The notes: generated from the sequence alone by a model not told the origin. A stretch of 18,207 nt of DNA from Croceicoccus sp. (GCA_029936705.1 JAPYSD010000018.1:1-18207), one strand, 5' to 3'. Shown: positions 8,460 to 15,082, counted from the stretch's first letter. Program-made: numbers and translations.

Positions 8460-8472
8460 AGGAACCCACGCG

Positions 8473-10278
8473 ATGCAAGTCTATAACGCTCCGCTGCGCG
8501 ACATGCGCTTCGTATTGAACGAGCTTCACAACGACGACGGCTTTGGCGATTTGCCGGGGATGGAGGAGTTCGACACCGATCTCACGGACGCGGTGCTCGA
8601 GGAAGCGGCGAAGTTCTGCCGCGAGGTGCTGCTGCCGCTCAACCGCTCGGGCGACGAGGAGGGCTGCACCCATGAAAACGGTCCAGATGGGATCAACAGG
8701 GTCCGCACGCCCGCCGGGTTCAAGGACGCCTATGACCAGTTCACCGCCGCGGGCTGGGCGGCACTGGCCAGCGATCCAGAATATGGCGGGCAGGGCCTGC
8801 CCGAGGCGCTGAACAAGCTGGTCGAGGAGATGATCTGTTCGGCGAACCTGTCGTTCAGCCTCTATCCCGGGCTGACGCATGGCGGCACCACCGCGATCAA
8901 GGGCCACGGCAGCGATGAGTTGAAGGCGAAATGGCTGCCGAAGATGATCAGCGGCGAATGGTCGGGCACCATGTGCTTGACCGAACCGCATTGCGGCACC
9001 GACCTCGGCATGCTGCGCACCAAGGCGGAGCCGCAGGACGACGGCACGTTCAAGGTCACCGGCAACAAGATCTTCATCTCGGCAGGCGATCACGACCTGG
9101 CGGAAAACATCGTCCACCTCGTGCTTGCCCGGCTGCCCGACGCGCCCGAGGGGGTGAAGGGGATCAGCCTGTTCCTGGTGCCCAAGTACATGCCCACCGA
9201 GGATTTCGGCGTCGGCCCCGCGAACGGCGTGCAGTGCACCGCGATCGAGCACAAGATGGGCCTCAAGGGCTCGGCAACCTGCCAGATGAGCTTTGACGGA
9301 TCGACCGGCTGGCTGGTGGGGCAGCCCAACAAGGGCATGGCCGCGATGTTCACCATGATGAACACCGAGCGCGTGTCGGTCGGCATCCAGGGCCTTGGCA
9401 TTGGCGAGGCGGCGTACCAGTCCGCTGTGTGGTACGCCAAGGACCGCGTGCAGGGCCGGGCGCTGTCGGGCGCGAAATATCCCGATCAGGCGGCGGACCC
9501 GATCATCGTCCACCCCGACGTGCGCCGCATGCTGCTGACCATGCGCGCCTATAACGAGGGGTGTCGCGCGCTGTCCGCATGGGTGTCGCGCGCGCTGGAT
9601 GCGCAGAAGCATTCGCCCGAACCCGAAGTGCGCCAGCGCGCCGAGGAATTCACCGCGCTGATGACGCCGGTGGTGAAGGCGCTGTTCACCGACCTTGCCA
9701 GCGAAAGCGCCAACCTGGCGGTGCAGGTCTATGGCGGCCACGGCTACATCCGTGAAAGCGGCGTGGAGCAATATGTCCGCGACGCGCGCATCTGCCAGAT
9801 CTACGAAGGCACCAACGGCATCCAGGCGCTGGACCTCGTCGGGCGCAAGATGGGCGCGAATTTCGGCCGCAACCTGCGCAGCTTCTTCCACCCCGTGTCG
9901 CAGTTCATCGAGGAATCGAAGGGCGAAGGCCCGATGCAGCCGATGATCGAGGCACTGGAAAAGGCGTTCGGCGCGCTGCAACTGTCCACCGCGACATTGG
10001 CGCAAAAGGGCATGGGCGACCCCGAGGAAGCAGGCGCGGCGGCGACCGAATACCTGCGGCTGATGGGGCTGGTGGCGATGGGCTACTGCTTTGCCAAGGC
10101 GACCAAGATCGCGGGGCTGCAGATCTTCTTCGGATCGGAGGACAAGGCGTTCTACGAGACCAAGATCAAGACCGCGACCTTCTTCTTCGAACGCATCCTG
10201 CCGCAGGCGACCGCCAGTTTCCTGGCGATCCGCGCGGGCAAGAAATCGATGATGGCGTTCACCGAAGATGAGTTCTGA
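8473..10278 (+). CDS. acyl-CoA dehydrogenase (FadE role, ~600-aa type)
   Basis: A 601-aa FAD-dependent acyl-CoA dehydrogenase, catalysing the first oxidation of beta-oxidation. The N-terminal extension (YNAPLRDMRFVLNEL) is typical of the long subfamily that also includes DmdC-like enzymes. The FAD/substrate region CLTEPHCGTDLGMLRTKA and the segment MNTERVSVGIQGLGIGEAAY are present. VQVYGGHGYIRESGVEQYVR is followed by the catalytic glutamate, Glu445, in IYEGTNGIQALDLVGRK. A C-terminal helical extension follows to residue 601. AAGGAA upstream supports the start at 8473. It overlaps the downstream thioesterase gene by 11 nt. Its partner is presumably electron-transfer flavoprotein encoded elsewhere. 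Substrate is inferred from the operon; the subfamily also includes enzymes for other acyl-CoAs. Confidence 0.94.
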   Translation: MQVYNAPLRDMRFVLNELHNDDGFGDLPGMEEFDTDLTDAVLEEAAKFCREVLLPLNRSGDEEGCTHENGPDGINRVRTPAGFKDAYDQFTAAGWAALASDPEYGGQGLPEALNKLVEEMICSANLSFSLYPGLTHGGTTAIKGHGSDELKAKWLPKMISGEWSGTMCLTEPHCGTDLGMLRTKAEPQDDGTFKVTGNKIFISAGDHDLAENIVHLVLARLPDAPEGVKGISLFLVPKYMPTEDFGVGPANGVQCTAIEHKMGLKGSATCQMSFDGSTGWLVGQPNKGMAAMFTMMNTERVSVGIQGLGIGEAAYQSAVWYAKDRVQGRALSGAKYPDQAADPIIVHPDVRRMLLTMRAYNEGCRALSAWVSRALDAQKHSPEPEVRQRAEEFTALMTPVVKALFTDLASESANLAVQVYGGHGYIRESGVEQYVRDARICQIYEGTNGIQALDLVGRKMGANFGRNLRSFFHPVSQFIEESKGEGPMQPMIEALEKAFGALQLSTATLAQKGMGDPEEAGAAATEYLRLMGLVAMGYCFAKATKIAGLQIFFGSEDKAFYETKIKTATFFFERILPQATASFLAIRAGKKSMMAFTEDEF

Positions 10279-10732
10279 GGAACCCGGCGGTCCCGTGACC
10301 GGCCTGGACGAGATCCGGGCGATGATCGAGCAGGGCCAGAGGCCCCCGATGATGGACCTGCTCGACATCAGCCTGGCCGACGCGGAGGAAGGGCGCGTGG
10401 TCTTCACCGCCACTCCTTCGCGCCGGGTCTATAACCCGCTGGGCATCGCGCATGGCGGCTTCGCGGCGACGATGCTGGATTCGGCCTGCGGGCTGGCGGC
10501 GAAATCGGCGATGAAGGACCGCGGCAACTGCGTCACGCTGGAACTGAAGATCGCCTATCACGCCGCGCTGGACGATACTGTCGGCGAGGTGCGCGCGATC
10601 GGCACGCTGGTCAGCATGACGAGGCGCGTCGCCCATACGCAGGCGCGGCTGGTCGATGCGAACGACCGCCTCTATGCCAGCGCCACTTCCACGCTGCTGC
10701 TATCGGTGCGGCAGAACCGCGACGAAGGATGA
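10268..10732 (+). CDS. PaaI-type hotdog acyl-CoA thioesterase
   Basis: A 154-aa single hotdog-domain protein. The active-site segment is NPLGIAHGGFAATMLDSACG, with the HGG motif at 62-64 and a likely acidic catalytic residue, Asp71, a turn later. The strands CVTLELKIAYHAAL and HTQARLVDANDRLYASATST match the PaaI_thioesterase family. Such enzymes hydrolyse acyl-CoA to free acid and CoA, often as a release valve that keeps CoA free. The start lies inside the end of the acyl-CoA dehydrogenase gene (11-nt overlap), which implies co-translation. The exact substrate is unknown. Confidence 0.9.
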   Translation: MSSEEPGGPVTGLDEIRAMIEQGQRPPMMDLLDISLADAEEGRVVFTATPSRRVYNPLGIAHGGFAATMLDSACGLAAKSAMKDRGNCVTLELKIAYHAALDDTVGEVRAIGTLVSMTRRVAHTQARLVDANDRLYASATSTLLLSVRQNRDEG

Positions 10733-10736
10733 CACG

Positions 10737-11036
10737 ATGCAGGTAACCGTTCCCCACGACCTTGGCCGGGCCGAGGCGAAACGCCGGCTGGAAGCCGGGC
10801 TTCCCAAGCTGGAGCAGCACATCCCCGGCGGCGGATCGCTGACCTCCGACATCGTGTCGGACAGCCGGCTGATGCTGGTTATTAGCGCGATGGGGCAGAA
10901 AGTCCCCGTCGACATCGCGATCATGGACGACCGGCTGGACGCCGACGTCAGCGTGCCCCCGTTCCTGAAGATGATGCAGGGCCAGATCGGCGACTTCGTG
11001 AAGGTCAGCGCCGAAAAGATGCTGCACAAGGGCTGA
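10737..11036 (+). CDS. polyhydroxyalkanoic acid system family protein (PHA_gran_rgn)
   Basis: A 99-aa protein that begins MQVTVPHDLGRAEAKRRLEAG and ends FLKMMQGQIGDFVKVSAEKML. These are the ends of the small PHA granule-regulation family, annotated from proteins found in polyhydroxyalkanoate gene sets but of unproven biochemical role. A GAAGGA ribosome site precedes the ATG by about 8 nt. It begins 4 nt after the thioesterase stop and is the last gene of the rightward fad operon. A link between fatty-acid breakdown and storage polymer is suggested by the family name and position only. Confidence 0.82.
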   Translation: MQVTVPHDLGRAEAKRRLEAGLPKLEQHIPGGGSLTSDIVSDSRLMLVISAMGQKVPVDIAIMDDRLDADVSVPPFLKMMQGQIGDFVKVSAEKMLHKG

Positions 11037-11072
11037 TCGCCCCGCTGGCCGCGCATGCGCCCCCCAAACGCA

Positions 11073-11107
11073 ACGACCCCGACAGCCCATCCGGGCGCCG
11101 GGGTCGC
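11073..11107. terminator. hairpin between convergent genes, probable bidirectional terminator
   Basis: CGACCCCG (11074-11081) pairs with CGGGGTCG (11099-11106), with an inner GCCC/GGGC stem. It sits between the end of the rightward fad operon (11036) and the end of the leftward DUF2171 gene (11131). There is only a weak T-rich tail on the minus side (TTGCGTTT) and none on the plus side. Confidence 0.55.
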
Positions 11108-11130
11108 TAAGCGGTTCGTGCTGTCTCGGA

Positions 11131-11349
11131 TCAGACGCCGGCGGGGATCCGCGCAGTGTCCTTGAGGTAGATCCGATTGTCATCGATCTTCTCGACATCG
11201 TCGAGCGCGATGAAATGGTGCATGTTGTCGCCCGCGTCGGACTTCGTCAGCTTGATGCGGTCGTTCTCGACCTCGTCCACCGTGCCGACATGCTGTCCGG
11301 CCGAATTCGCGACTTCCATGTGTTCCTTGATGCGTAGCTTCTCAAACAT
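11131..11349 (-). CDS. DUF2171 family protein
   Basis: A 72-aa cytoplasmic protein, MFEKLRIKEHMEVANSAGQH and on, with a PRC-barrel-like pattern of short strands (VGTVDEVENDRIKLTKSD, HHFIALDDVEKID, NRIYLKD). This is the DUF2171 signature; function is unknown. The start at 11349 is preceded by AAAGGCAAG; an in-frame ATG at 11385 would add 12 basic residues and is less likely. A near-perfect EcfG promoter lies 76-101 nt upstream, so it is probably part of the general stress response. It is a single-gene unit facing the fad operon tail to tail. Confidence 0.85.
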   Translation of the reverse strand: MFEKLRIKEHMEVANSAGQHVGTVDEVENDRIKLTKSDAGDNMHHFIALDDVEKIDDNRIYLKDTARIPAGV

Positions 11350-11411
11350 AAACTTGCCTTTCCGGGTCTGTCGCCGCGTCGTCACCGCTGCGTTTTAACC
11401 CATTGATTTAA

Positions 11412-11428
11412 CGTTCATATATAGAACG
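11412..11428. repeat. inverted repeat CGTTC-N7-GAACG
   Basis: CGTTCATATATAGAACG has perfect 5-bp arms around an AT-only centre. It overlaps the -10 (CGTT) side of the predicted EcfG promoter for DUF2171, so it may be an operator or simply the AT-rich melting region. Confidence 0.4.
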
Positions 11429-11450
11429 GATGAAAGGCTTTTTACGTTCC
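11425..11450 (-). promoter_or_regulatory. predicted EcfG promoter for the DUF2171 gene
   Basis: On the minus strand: GGAAC (11450-11446), 17 bases, CGTT (11428-11425). This matches the alphaproteobacterial EcfG consensus exactly. The predicted transcription start is about 11415, giving a leader of about 65 nt to the ATG at 11349. Confidence 0.75.
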
Positions 11451-11515
11451 TCGGTTCGCCGCGCGCCAGCCACGCCCTGGAGGTTAACGCCGCGGCACGC
11501 GGCCCATACCGGTGC

Positions 11516-11560
11516 CCCGAAAAGAAAACCCCTCCCCGCACGCTGTGGTGGGGGAGGGGA
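11516..11560 (-). terminator. strong intrinsic terminator behind the 90-aa gene
   Basis: CCCCTCCCC (11530-11538) pairs perfectly with GGGGAGGGG (11552-11560) across a 13-nt loop. On the minus strand the stem is followed by TTTTCTTTTC, a classic Rho-independent layout. It ends transcription coming leftward from the gene at 11880-11608. Confidence 0.85.
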
Positions 11561-11607
11561 AGGTCATGGCCCCGAACCGCCAGAAGGGCCATGCACTATC
11601 TGCATGA

Positions 11608-11880
11608 TCATCGGTCCTGTCTTGGATCGACCTCGGCGGACCGAGCGTCCGGGCCGATATTTCCGCGTGCCGCCCGGATGACCAGGCGGCCGCTCGTGAT
11701 CTCGTCTTCGCGGCTTCTGCTGCCCCATCCGCCGCGGCTCAATTCGGGCCGCGCGCTCGCCGGGGGCGCCGCGCCAAGGTAGTTGCCGCCGAACCAGTGC
11801 CGGGCGGTATCGGCGGGGGCCTCTGAGGCCGGGGACGCCGGCCTGTCGCCACTACGCGTGAGGACCGTTCGCTGGCCCAT
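11608..11880 (-). CDS. small protein of unknown function, 90 aa
   Basis: The family is not recognised. The protein is hydrophilic and rich in Arg, Ala, Ser and Pro, with one distinctive patch, TARHWFGGNYLGAAPPASAR, and no signal peptide or membrane segment. It looks partly disordered. Support for a real gene comes from its surroundings: GGAGAGG 7 nt before the ATG at 11880, a GGAAC-N17-CGTT promoter at 11990-12015 on the same strand, and a T-tailed terminator just past its stop. An in-frame ATG at 11985 would add 35 residues but has no such ribosome site and would start inside the leader hairpin. It is probably a stress-induced gene; function cannot be stated. Confidence 0.62.
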   Translation of the reverse strand: MGQRTVLTRSGDRPASPASEAPADTARHWFGGNYLGAAPPASARPELSRGGWGSRSREDEITSGRLVIRAARGNIGPDARSAEVDPRQDR

Positions 11881-11944
11881 CGTCGTCCTCTCCTTGGTCC
11901 CCTGCTGCGACCGACTGGCCGGTCCGCGACGGGGCAAGCCAGTG

Positions 11945-11980
11945 AGCCGCCCGATACGAGGGGATGCACATCGGGCGGCT
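11945..11980. repeat. 11-bp perfect inverted repeat / leader hairpin
   Basis: AGCCGCCCGAT (11945-11955) and ATCGGGCGGCT (11970-11980) are perfect reverse complements around a 14-nt loop. On the minus strand the hairpin lies at the very start of the transcript predicted from the EcfG promoter, 65-100 nt before the 90-aa gene. There is no T-tract on either side, so an ordinary terminator is unlikely. Confidence 0.65.
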
Positions 11981-11989
11981 TGCAATCAG

Positions 11990-12015
11990 AACGTGCCATG
12001 CCCCGCGCCCGTTCC
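11990..12015 (-). promoter_or_regulatory. predicted EcfG promoter for the 90-aa gene
   Basis: On the minus strand: GGAAC (12015-12011), 17 bases, CGTT (11993-11990), an exact consensus match. The predicted transcription start is near 11982, about 100 nt before the ATG at 11880 and next to the hairpin at 11980. Confidence 0.75.
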
Positions 12016-12293
12016 TTGAATTCCGCCTGATTTCCGCCATATTCAGGCAGTTATGCGACGGGACGCAGACGGAACGCGACCAACGGTTAACCATCTTCGC
12101 GATTCCGCCCCAGCCGCCGCAATTGCGCCGCCGTTCGGCCACCCGGGCGGCACAATCCGGACCCGCCGGAACGGGCCATGGGCAGCGAAGGCATGACGAC
12201 TCGCCGCGCCGCGCGTGCCACCCGGAGCGGTCCCGCTGAATTGGGGATAAGCGATTTTTCCGCATCCCGGCGGGGCGCATGACCCGCGATTTG

Positions 12294-12401
12294 ATGCTAG
12301 ATATTGTGGTTCGTTCAGGGGCTGGGCACATATTGCGGCGTTTACCGCCCGATTGCGCCCTTAACCCCCACGTGGATGCCACGCTGAACTACATATTGCC
12401 C
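12294..12401. promoter_or_regulatory. candidate NrdR boxes upstream of nrdB
   Basis: NrdR boxes follow ACACTATATATTGTGT. ATGCTAGATATTGTGG (12294-12309) agrees at 12 of 16 positions by eye. A weaker copy sharing ACATATTG lies at 12323-12338, 29 bp on, and a third at 12386-12401. NrdR is the usual repressor of ribonucleotide reductase genes and normally binds paired boxes about three helical turns apart. Confidence 0.5.
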
Positions 12402-12438
12402 ATTGCCCACTGGCCGATTCGATAAGGAACACTGACCC

Positions 12439-13491
12439 ATGTCGCTGCTCGAAGCCCGCAAGACCTACAAGCCGTTCGAATACCCGTGGGCCTACGACTT
12501 CTGGAAACGCCAGCAGCAGCTGCACTGGCTGCCCGAGGAAGTGCCGCTGGGCGAGGATTGCCGCGACTGGGCGCAGAAGCTGTCCGACCACGAACGCAAC
12601 CTCCTCACGCAGATCTTCCGCTTTTTCACCCAGGCCGACGTCGAGGTGCAGGACTGCTATCACGAGAAATACGGCCGCGTGTTCAAGCCGACCGAGGTGA
12701 AGATGATGCTCACCGCCTTCTCCAACATGGAGACGGTGCATATCGCGGCCTATTCGCACCTGCTCGACACGATCGGCATGCCGGAAAGCGAATATGGCAT
12801 GTTCCTCGAATATGCCGAGATGAAGGACAAGCACGACTATCTGCAGCAGTTCGGCGTCGACACGGACGAGGATATCGCCCGCACGCTCGCCATGTTCGGC
12901 GGCTTTACCGAAGGGCTGCAGCTGTTCGGCAGCTTTGCCATGCTGATGAACTTCCCGCGCTTCAACAAGATGAAAGGCATGGGTCAGATCGTCGCGTGGT
13001 CCGTGCGTGACGAGACGCTGCACTGCGAAGGCATCATGCGCCTGTTCCACGCGTTCTGCGCCGAACGCGGCTGCCTGACCAAGGCGGTGAAGGAAGACAT
13101 CATCGACACCTGCCAGAAGACGGTGCGGCTGGAAGACGCCTTCATCGACCTGGCGTTCGAACAGGGCCCGGTCCCTGGGATGAGCGCCAAGGAGATCAAG
13201 AAGTACATCCGCTATATCGCGGACTGGCGCCTGGGCCAGCTGGGCCTGCCCGCGATCTACATGCAGGAAGAGCATCCGCTGCCCTGGCTCTCCCCGCTGC
13301 TGAACGGCGTCGAGCACGCCAATTTCTTCGAGACCCGCGCGACCGAATATTCGAAGGGCGCGACCAAGGGCGACTGGAACACCGTCTGGGCCAACTTCGA
13401 CAACCGCCGCAAGGCCGCCAGCACCGGCGCCAACGATGCGGTGGAGAGCGATGGTCCGGGACTGTTCGGGGATTCCGAAGCGGCGGAGTGA
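12439..13491 (+). CDS. nrdB: class I ribonucleotide reductase beta subunit
   Basis: A 350-aa radical-generating subunit (R2) of ribonucleoside-diphosphate reductase, which with NrdA makes deoxyribonucleotides for DNA synthesis. The diiron ligands can be placed: Asp67 (TQADVEV), Glu98 and His101 (NMETVH), Glu158 (FTEGLQLFGSF), and Glu192 and His195 (RDETLHCEG). The radical tyrosine is most likely Tyr105 (HIAAYSHLL). Spacing agrees with the E. coli R2 set, so the enzyme should be active. AAGGA precedes the start. No nrdA is in the window, and the upstream 558 nt cannot encode it, so this nrdB has its own promoter, with candidate NrdR boxes. A foreign-looking toxin locus begins 15 nt behind its stop. 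Confidence 0.96.
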   Translation: MSLLEARKTYKPFEYPWAYDFWKRQQQLHWLPEEVPLGEDCRDWAQKLSDHERNLLTQIFRFFTQADVEVQDCYHEKYGRVFKPTEVKMMLTAFSNMETVHIAAYSHLLDTIGMPESEYGMFLEYAEMKDKHDYLQQFGVDTDEDIARTLAMFGGFTEGLQLFGSFAMLMNFPRFNKMKGMGQIVAWSVRDETLHCEGIMRLFHAFCAERGCLTKAVKEDIIDTCQKTVRLEDAFIDLAFEQGPVPGMSAKEIKKYIRYIADWRLGQLGLPAIYMQEEHPLPWLSPLLNGVEHANFFETRATEYSKGATKGDWNTVWANFDNRRKAASTGANDAVESDGPGLFGDSEAAE

Positions 13492-13506
13492 GGTCGCTTT
13501 CGATCT

Positions 13507-13779
13507 GTGTGTTGGATCTGGAACGACGCGAAGAACGAGGCAAATAAGCGCAAGCACGGTTTGCGCTTTGAAACGGCGCAACTTGTGTTTGCCGATCCTT
13601 TCGCGCAAACTATCTCCGATCCGTTTGAAACCGAAGTGCGATGGCGCACCTATGGCTTGGTGCAAAATATTCTAATCTTGGTCGTGCATACCGAGCCTAG
13701 TGCTTGGCAACCCGGGCGGATTATAAGCGCCCGGAAGGCTACGAAGGCGGAGCGGCGTGCCTTCGAGGAAAGCAAATGA
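13507..13779 (+). CDS. brnT: BrnT-family toxin
   Basis: A 90-aa protein with the BrnT pattern from end to end: WNDAKNEANKRKHGLRFETA at 5-24 (the NxxKHGxxF core with His17), FADPF at 28-32, a central RWRTYG and hydrophobic LVQNILILVVHT strand, and RIISARKATKAERRAF at 71-86. BrnT proteins are RelE-fold ribonuclease toxins that arrest translation and are normally neutralised by BrnA, encoded directly downstream. The start is GTG at 13507, 15 nt after the nrdB stop, with GGAGTGAGG upstream. No brnA follows. Instead the stop overlaps the start of a Panacea-domain gene (ATGA). A hand count of one 60-base row gives about 50% GC, between the host and the AT-rich genes that follow. Confidence 0.88.
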   Translation: MCWIWNDAKNEANKRKHGLRFETAQLVFADPFAQTISDPFETEVRWRTYGLVQNILILVVHTEPSAWQPGRIISARKATKAERRAFEESK

Positions 13780-14408
13780 ATAAGAAGTCATTCCTAGAAG
13801 ACGATTTGCTAAGTCTATCAATTTTGTCAGATGATGCGATAGATCTGACTGAAGATCCTGAACTCCTGGACTTTAGTTCATCAATTGAAGGCGCGTTCTA
13901 TTCTATGGAAGAGCGCGACTATGATGTTCGGGCGATTGCGAACTGGTGTTTAGATCGAGCGCGAGATGAAAATCTAGTTCCAACTAATATGTGGCTTAAT
14001 AAGATTGTCTATTTTATTTACGAAGCCGCCATCCAAAAGTTTGACGTTCTTCTTACGCCTGCTCGGGTAGAGGCTTGGGATCATGGTCCGGTGTTTCGTG
14101 AAATCTATTTCGCTGGAAAATCTGACAGTGTTCAAAAGTTCAAAAGTTTCAACCCAAAAAGTCGGAAAATGGAAGAAGCTGTTGAGAGCTTCCGTGAGGA
14201 TGACCTAGAAATATTTGTTCGCATTTGGAACCACTATGCACATCTGTCTGGCTCCCAACTGCGAAATATATCACACTCGAGAAACTCGCCATGGTCGGCT
14301 GTCTGGAGCTATCGCGGCAAAACAAACCCCGGGATGCAAATTAGCGTCTCAACAATACTCGGTTGTATTAGGCCGGATGATGCATGGACGAAATCGAAAA
14401 GAAAATAA
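13776..14408 (+). CDS. Panacea-domain (DUF4065, SocA-like) putative antitoxin
   Basis: A 210-aa protein. A 45-residue acidic N-terminal region precedes a Panacea/DUF4065 domain: DYDVRAIANWCLDRA (48-62), LNKIVYFIYEAAIQ (74-87), VEAWDHGPVFREIY (98-111), and near the end LSGSQLRNISHSRNSPWSAV (157-176). Panacea is known as a promiscuous antitoxin domain found next to many unrelated toxins; Caulobacter SocA, a ClpXP adaptor that delivers toxin SocB for degradation, carries it. The N-terminal extension could contact a specific toxin. Its ATG overlaps the brnT stop by four bases (ATGA), and its end overlaps the next gene by 25 nt. One row of 60 bases is about one third GC versus about 65% in the fad genes, a sign of transfer. 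An in-frame start at 13704 would lie inside brnT and is unlikely. Confidence 0.85.
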   Translation: MNKKSFLEDDLLSLSILSDDAIDLTEDPELLDFSSSIEGAFYSMEERDYDVRAIANWCLDRARDENLVPTNMWLNKIVYFIYEAAIQKFDVLLTPARVEAWDHGPVFREIYFAGKSDSVQKFKSFNPKSRKMEEAVESFREDDLEIFVRIWNHYAHLSGSQLRNISHSRNSPWSAVWSYRGKTNPGMQISVSTILGCIRPDDAWTKSKRK

Positions 14409-15082
14409 AGCGCGTCAATAATCCATCACAGTTGATGAACTGGACGCGTCAAAATTTTGAAAGGTTCGATGAAACCCGGTCTGCTATTCTTCGAATAGCC
14501 GATAATCCGCCTAAAAATTCTCTCGCGCCGATACACCGGCTATGCTCTAAATTGGCCAACAGAGGGATTTCATATGATGAGGCTATCGCCTCTACCGATA
14601 ATTACTCAGGATACCTGAGAATGTCAGCTGATGAAATTTTACCTGCGTTTTATGATTTCTTAGTTACTAATCAGATTGAGACAGTACCAGATTTGATGGA
14701 GGACAAATTTTTCCATCCGATTGGTCGGCGGTCTGACTATAAAGTTAAGTCAATACGTATCGCGCCAACCTACGTTGCAGTCCGAGGTGAAATGCTAACG
14801 CCAACTTTTGTAGTGGGTTGGACAAAATTTGCGTTAAATCCTTATCAATTAAGACTGGTTTCGACGTTAATACGTGAAGCTGTTTTAACTCGACAGCCTT
14901 ATATTGGCTCTGACGCTGAGATACTGTCCCTTCGAAGGCAAAAGTATTTGCCTTGTCGAAAGGTCGAGCGATGGCGAGTATCGCAGTTCGCCGATTTGAC
15001 CAACGACCAGTTACAAGAACAATTCGACCGTTACGATCTTGCTGTTCGCGAAGTCGTAGAGGAACTCAAATCGCGCCGGTAG
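14384..15082 (+). CDS. unrecognised 232-aa protein, candidate toxin or partner of the Panacea protein
   Basis: No family is recognised. The protein is soluble-looking with no signal peptide or membrane segment. It has a charged N-terminal helix (MDEIEKKIKRVNN), a probable helical first half (MNWTRQNFERFDETRSAILR), a strand-rich middle (DYKVKSIRIAPTYVAVRGEM, TPTFVVGWTKF) and a C-terminal charged helix (QLQEQFDRYDLAVREVVEEL). Its start lies 25 nt inside the Panacea gene in another frame, so the two are almost surely co-translated. The first ATG (14384) is used; no strong ribosome site is visible. Composition is AT-rich (about one third GC in a counted row), unlike the host. In Panacea loci the adjacent unknown gene is often the toxin, so that is the leading guess. 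A structural or accessory partner is also possible. Confidence 0.8.
   Translation: MDEIEKKIKRVNNPSQLMNWTRQNFERFDETRSAILRIADNPPKNSLAPIHRLCSKLANRGISYDEAIASTDNYSGYLRMSADEILPAFYDFLVTNQIETVPDLMEDKFFHPIGRRSDYKVKSIRIAPTYVAVRGEMLTPTFVVGWTKFALNPYQLRLVSTLIREAVLTRQPYIGSDAEILSLRRQKYLPCRKVERWRVSQFADLTNDQLQEQFDRYDLAVREVVEELKSRR

Larger units (their letters stand above)
11881..12438. other. 558-nt intergenic region upstream of the 90-aa gene and nrdB
   Basis: No convincing gene is seen; the open frames here lack ribosome sites and family resemblance. It holds the hairpin at 11945-11980, an EcfG promoter pointing left (11990-12015), three ATATTG-centred candidate NrdR boxes (12294-12401), a small stem CGTGG-ATG-CCACG (12371-12383) and a tandem ATTGCCC (12395-12408 area). 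The nrdB ribosome site AAGGA lies at 12424-12428. Confidence 0.65.

Noticed and set aside
11981..12000. sigma-54-like TGGCAC and TTGC elements on the minus strand
   Set aside because: The GG and GC pairs are two bases too far apart, and sigma-54 requires exact spacing. The bases are better explained by the EcfG promoter.
4846..12002. GAACGTGCCATGCC occurring at 4846-4859 and 11989-12002 as a dispersed repeat
   Set aside because: Both copies overlap the CGTT side and spacer of predicted EcfG promoters; promoter identity is the simpler explanation, and one 14-base match is near chance level in this length.
11852..12382. 176-codon minus-strand open frame across the nrdB upstream region
   Set aside because: No ribosome site, no family, runs across the hairpin and promoter elements, and overlaps the 90-aa gene in another frame.
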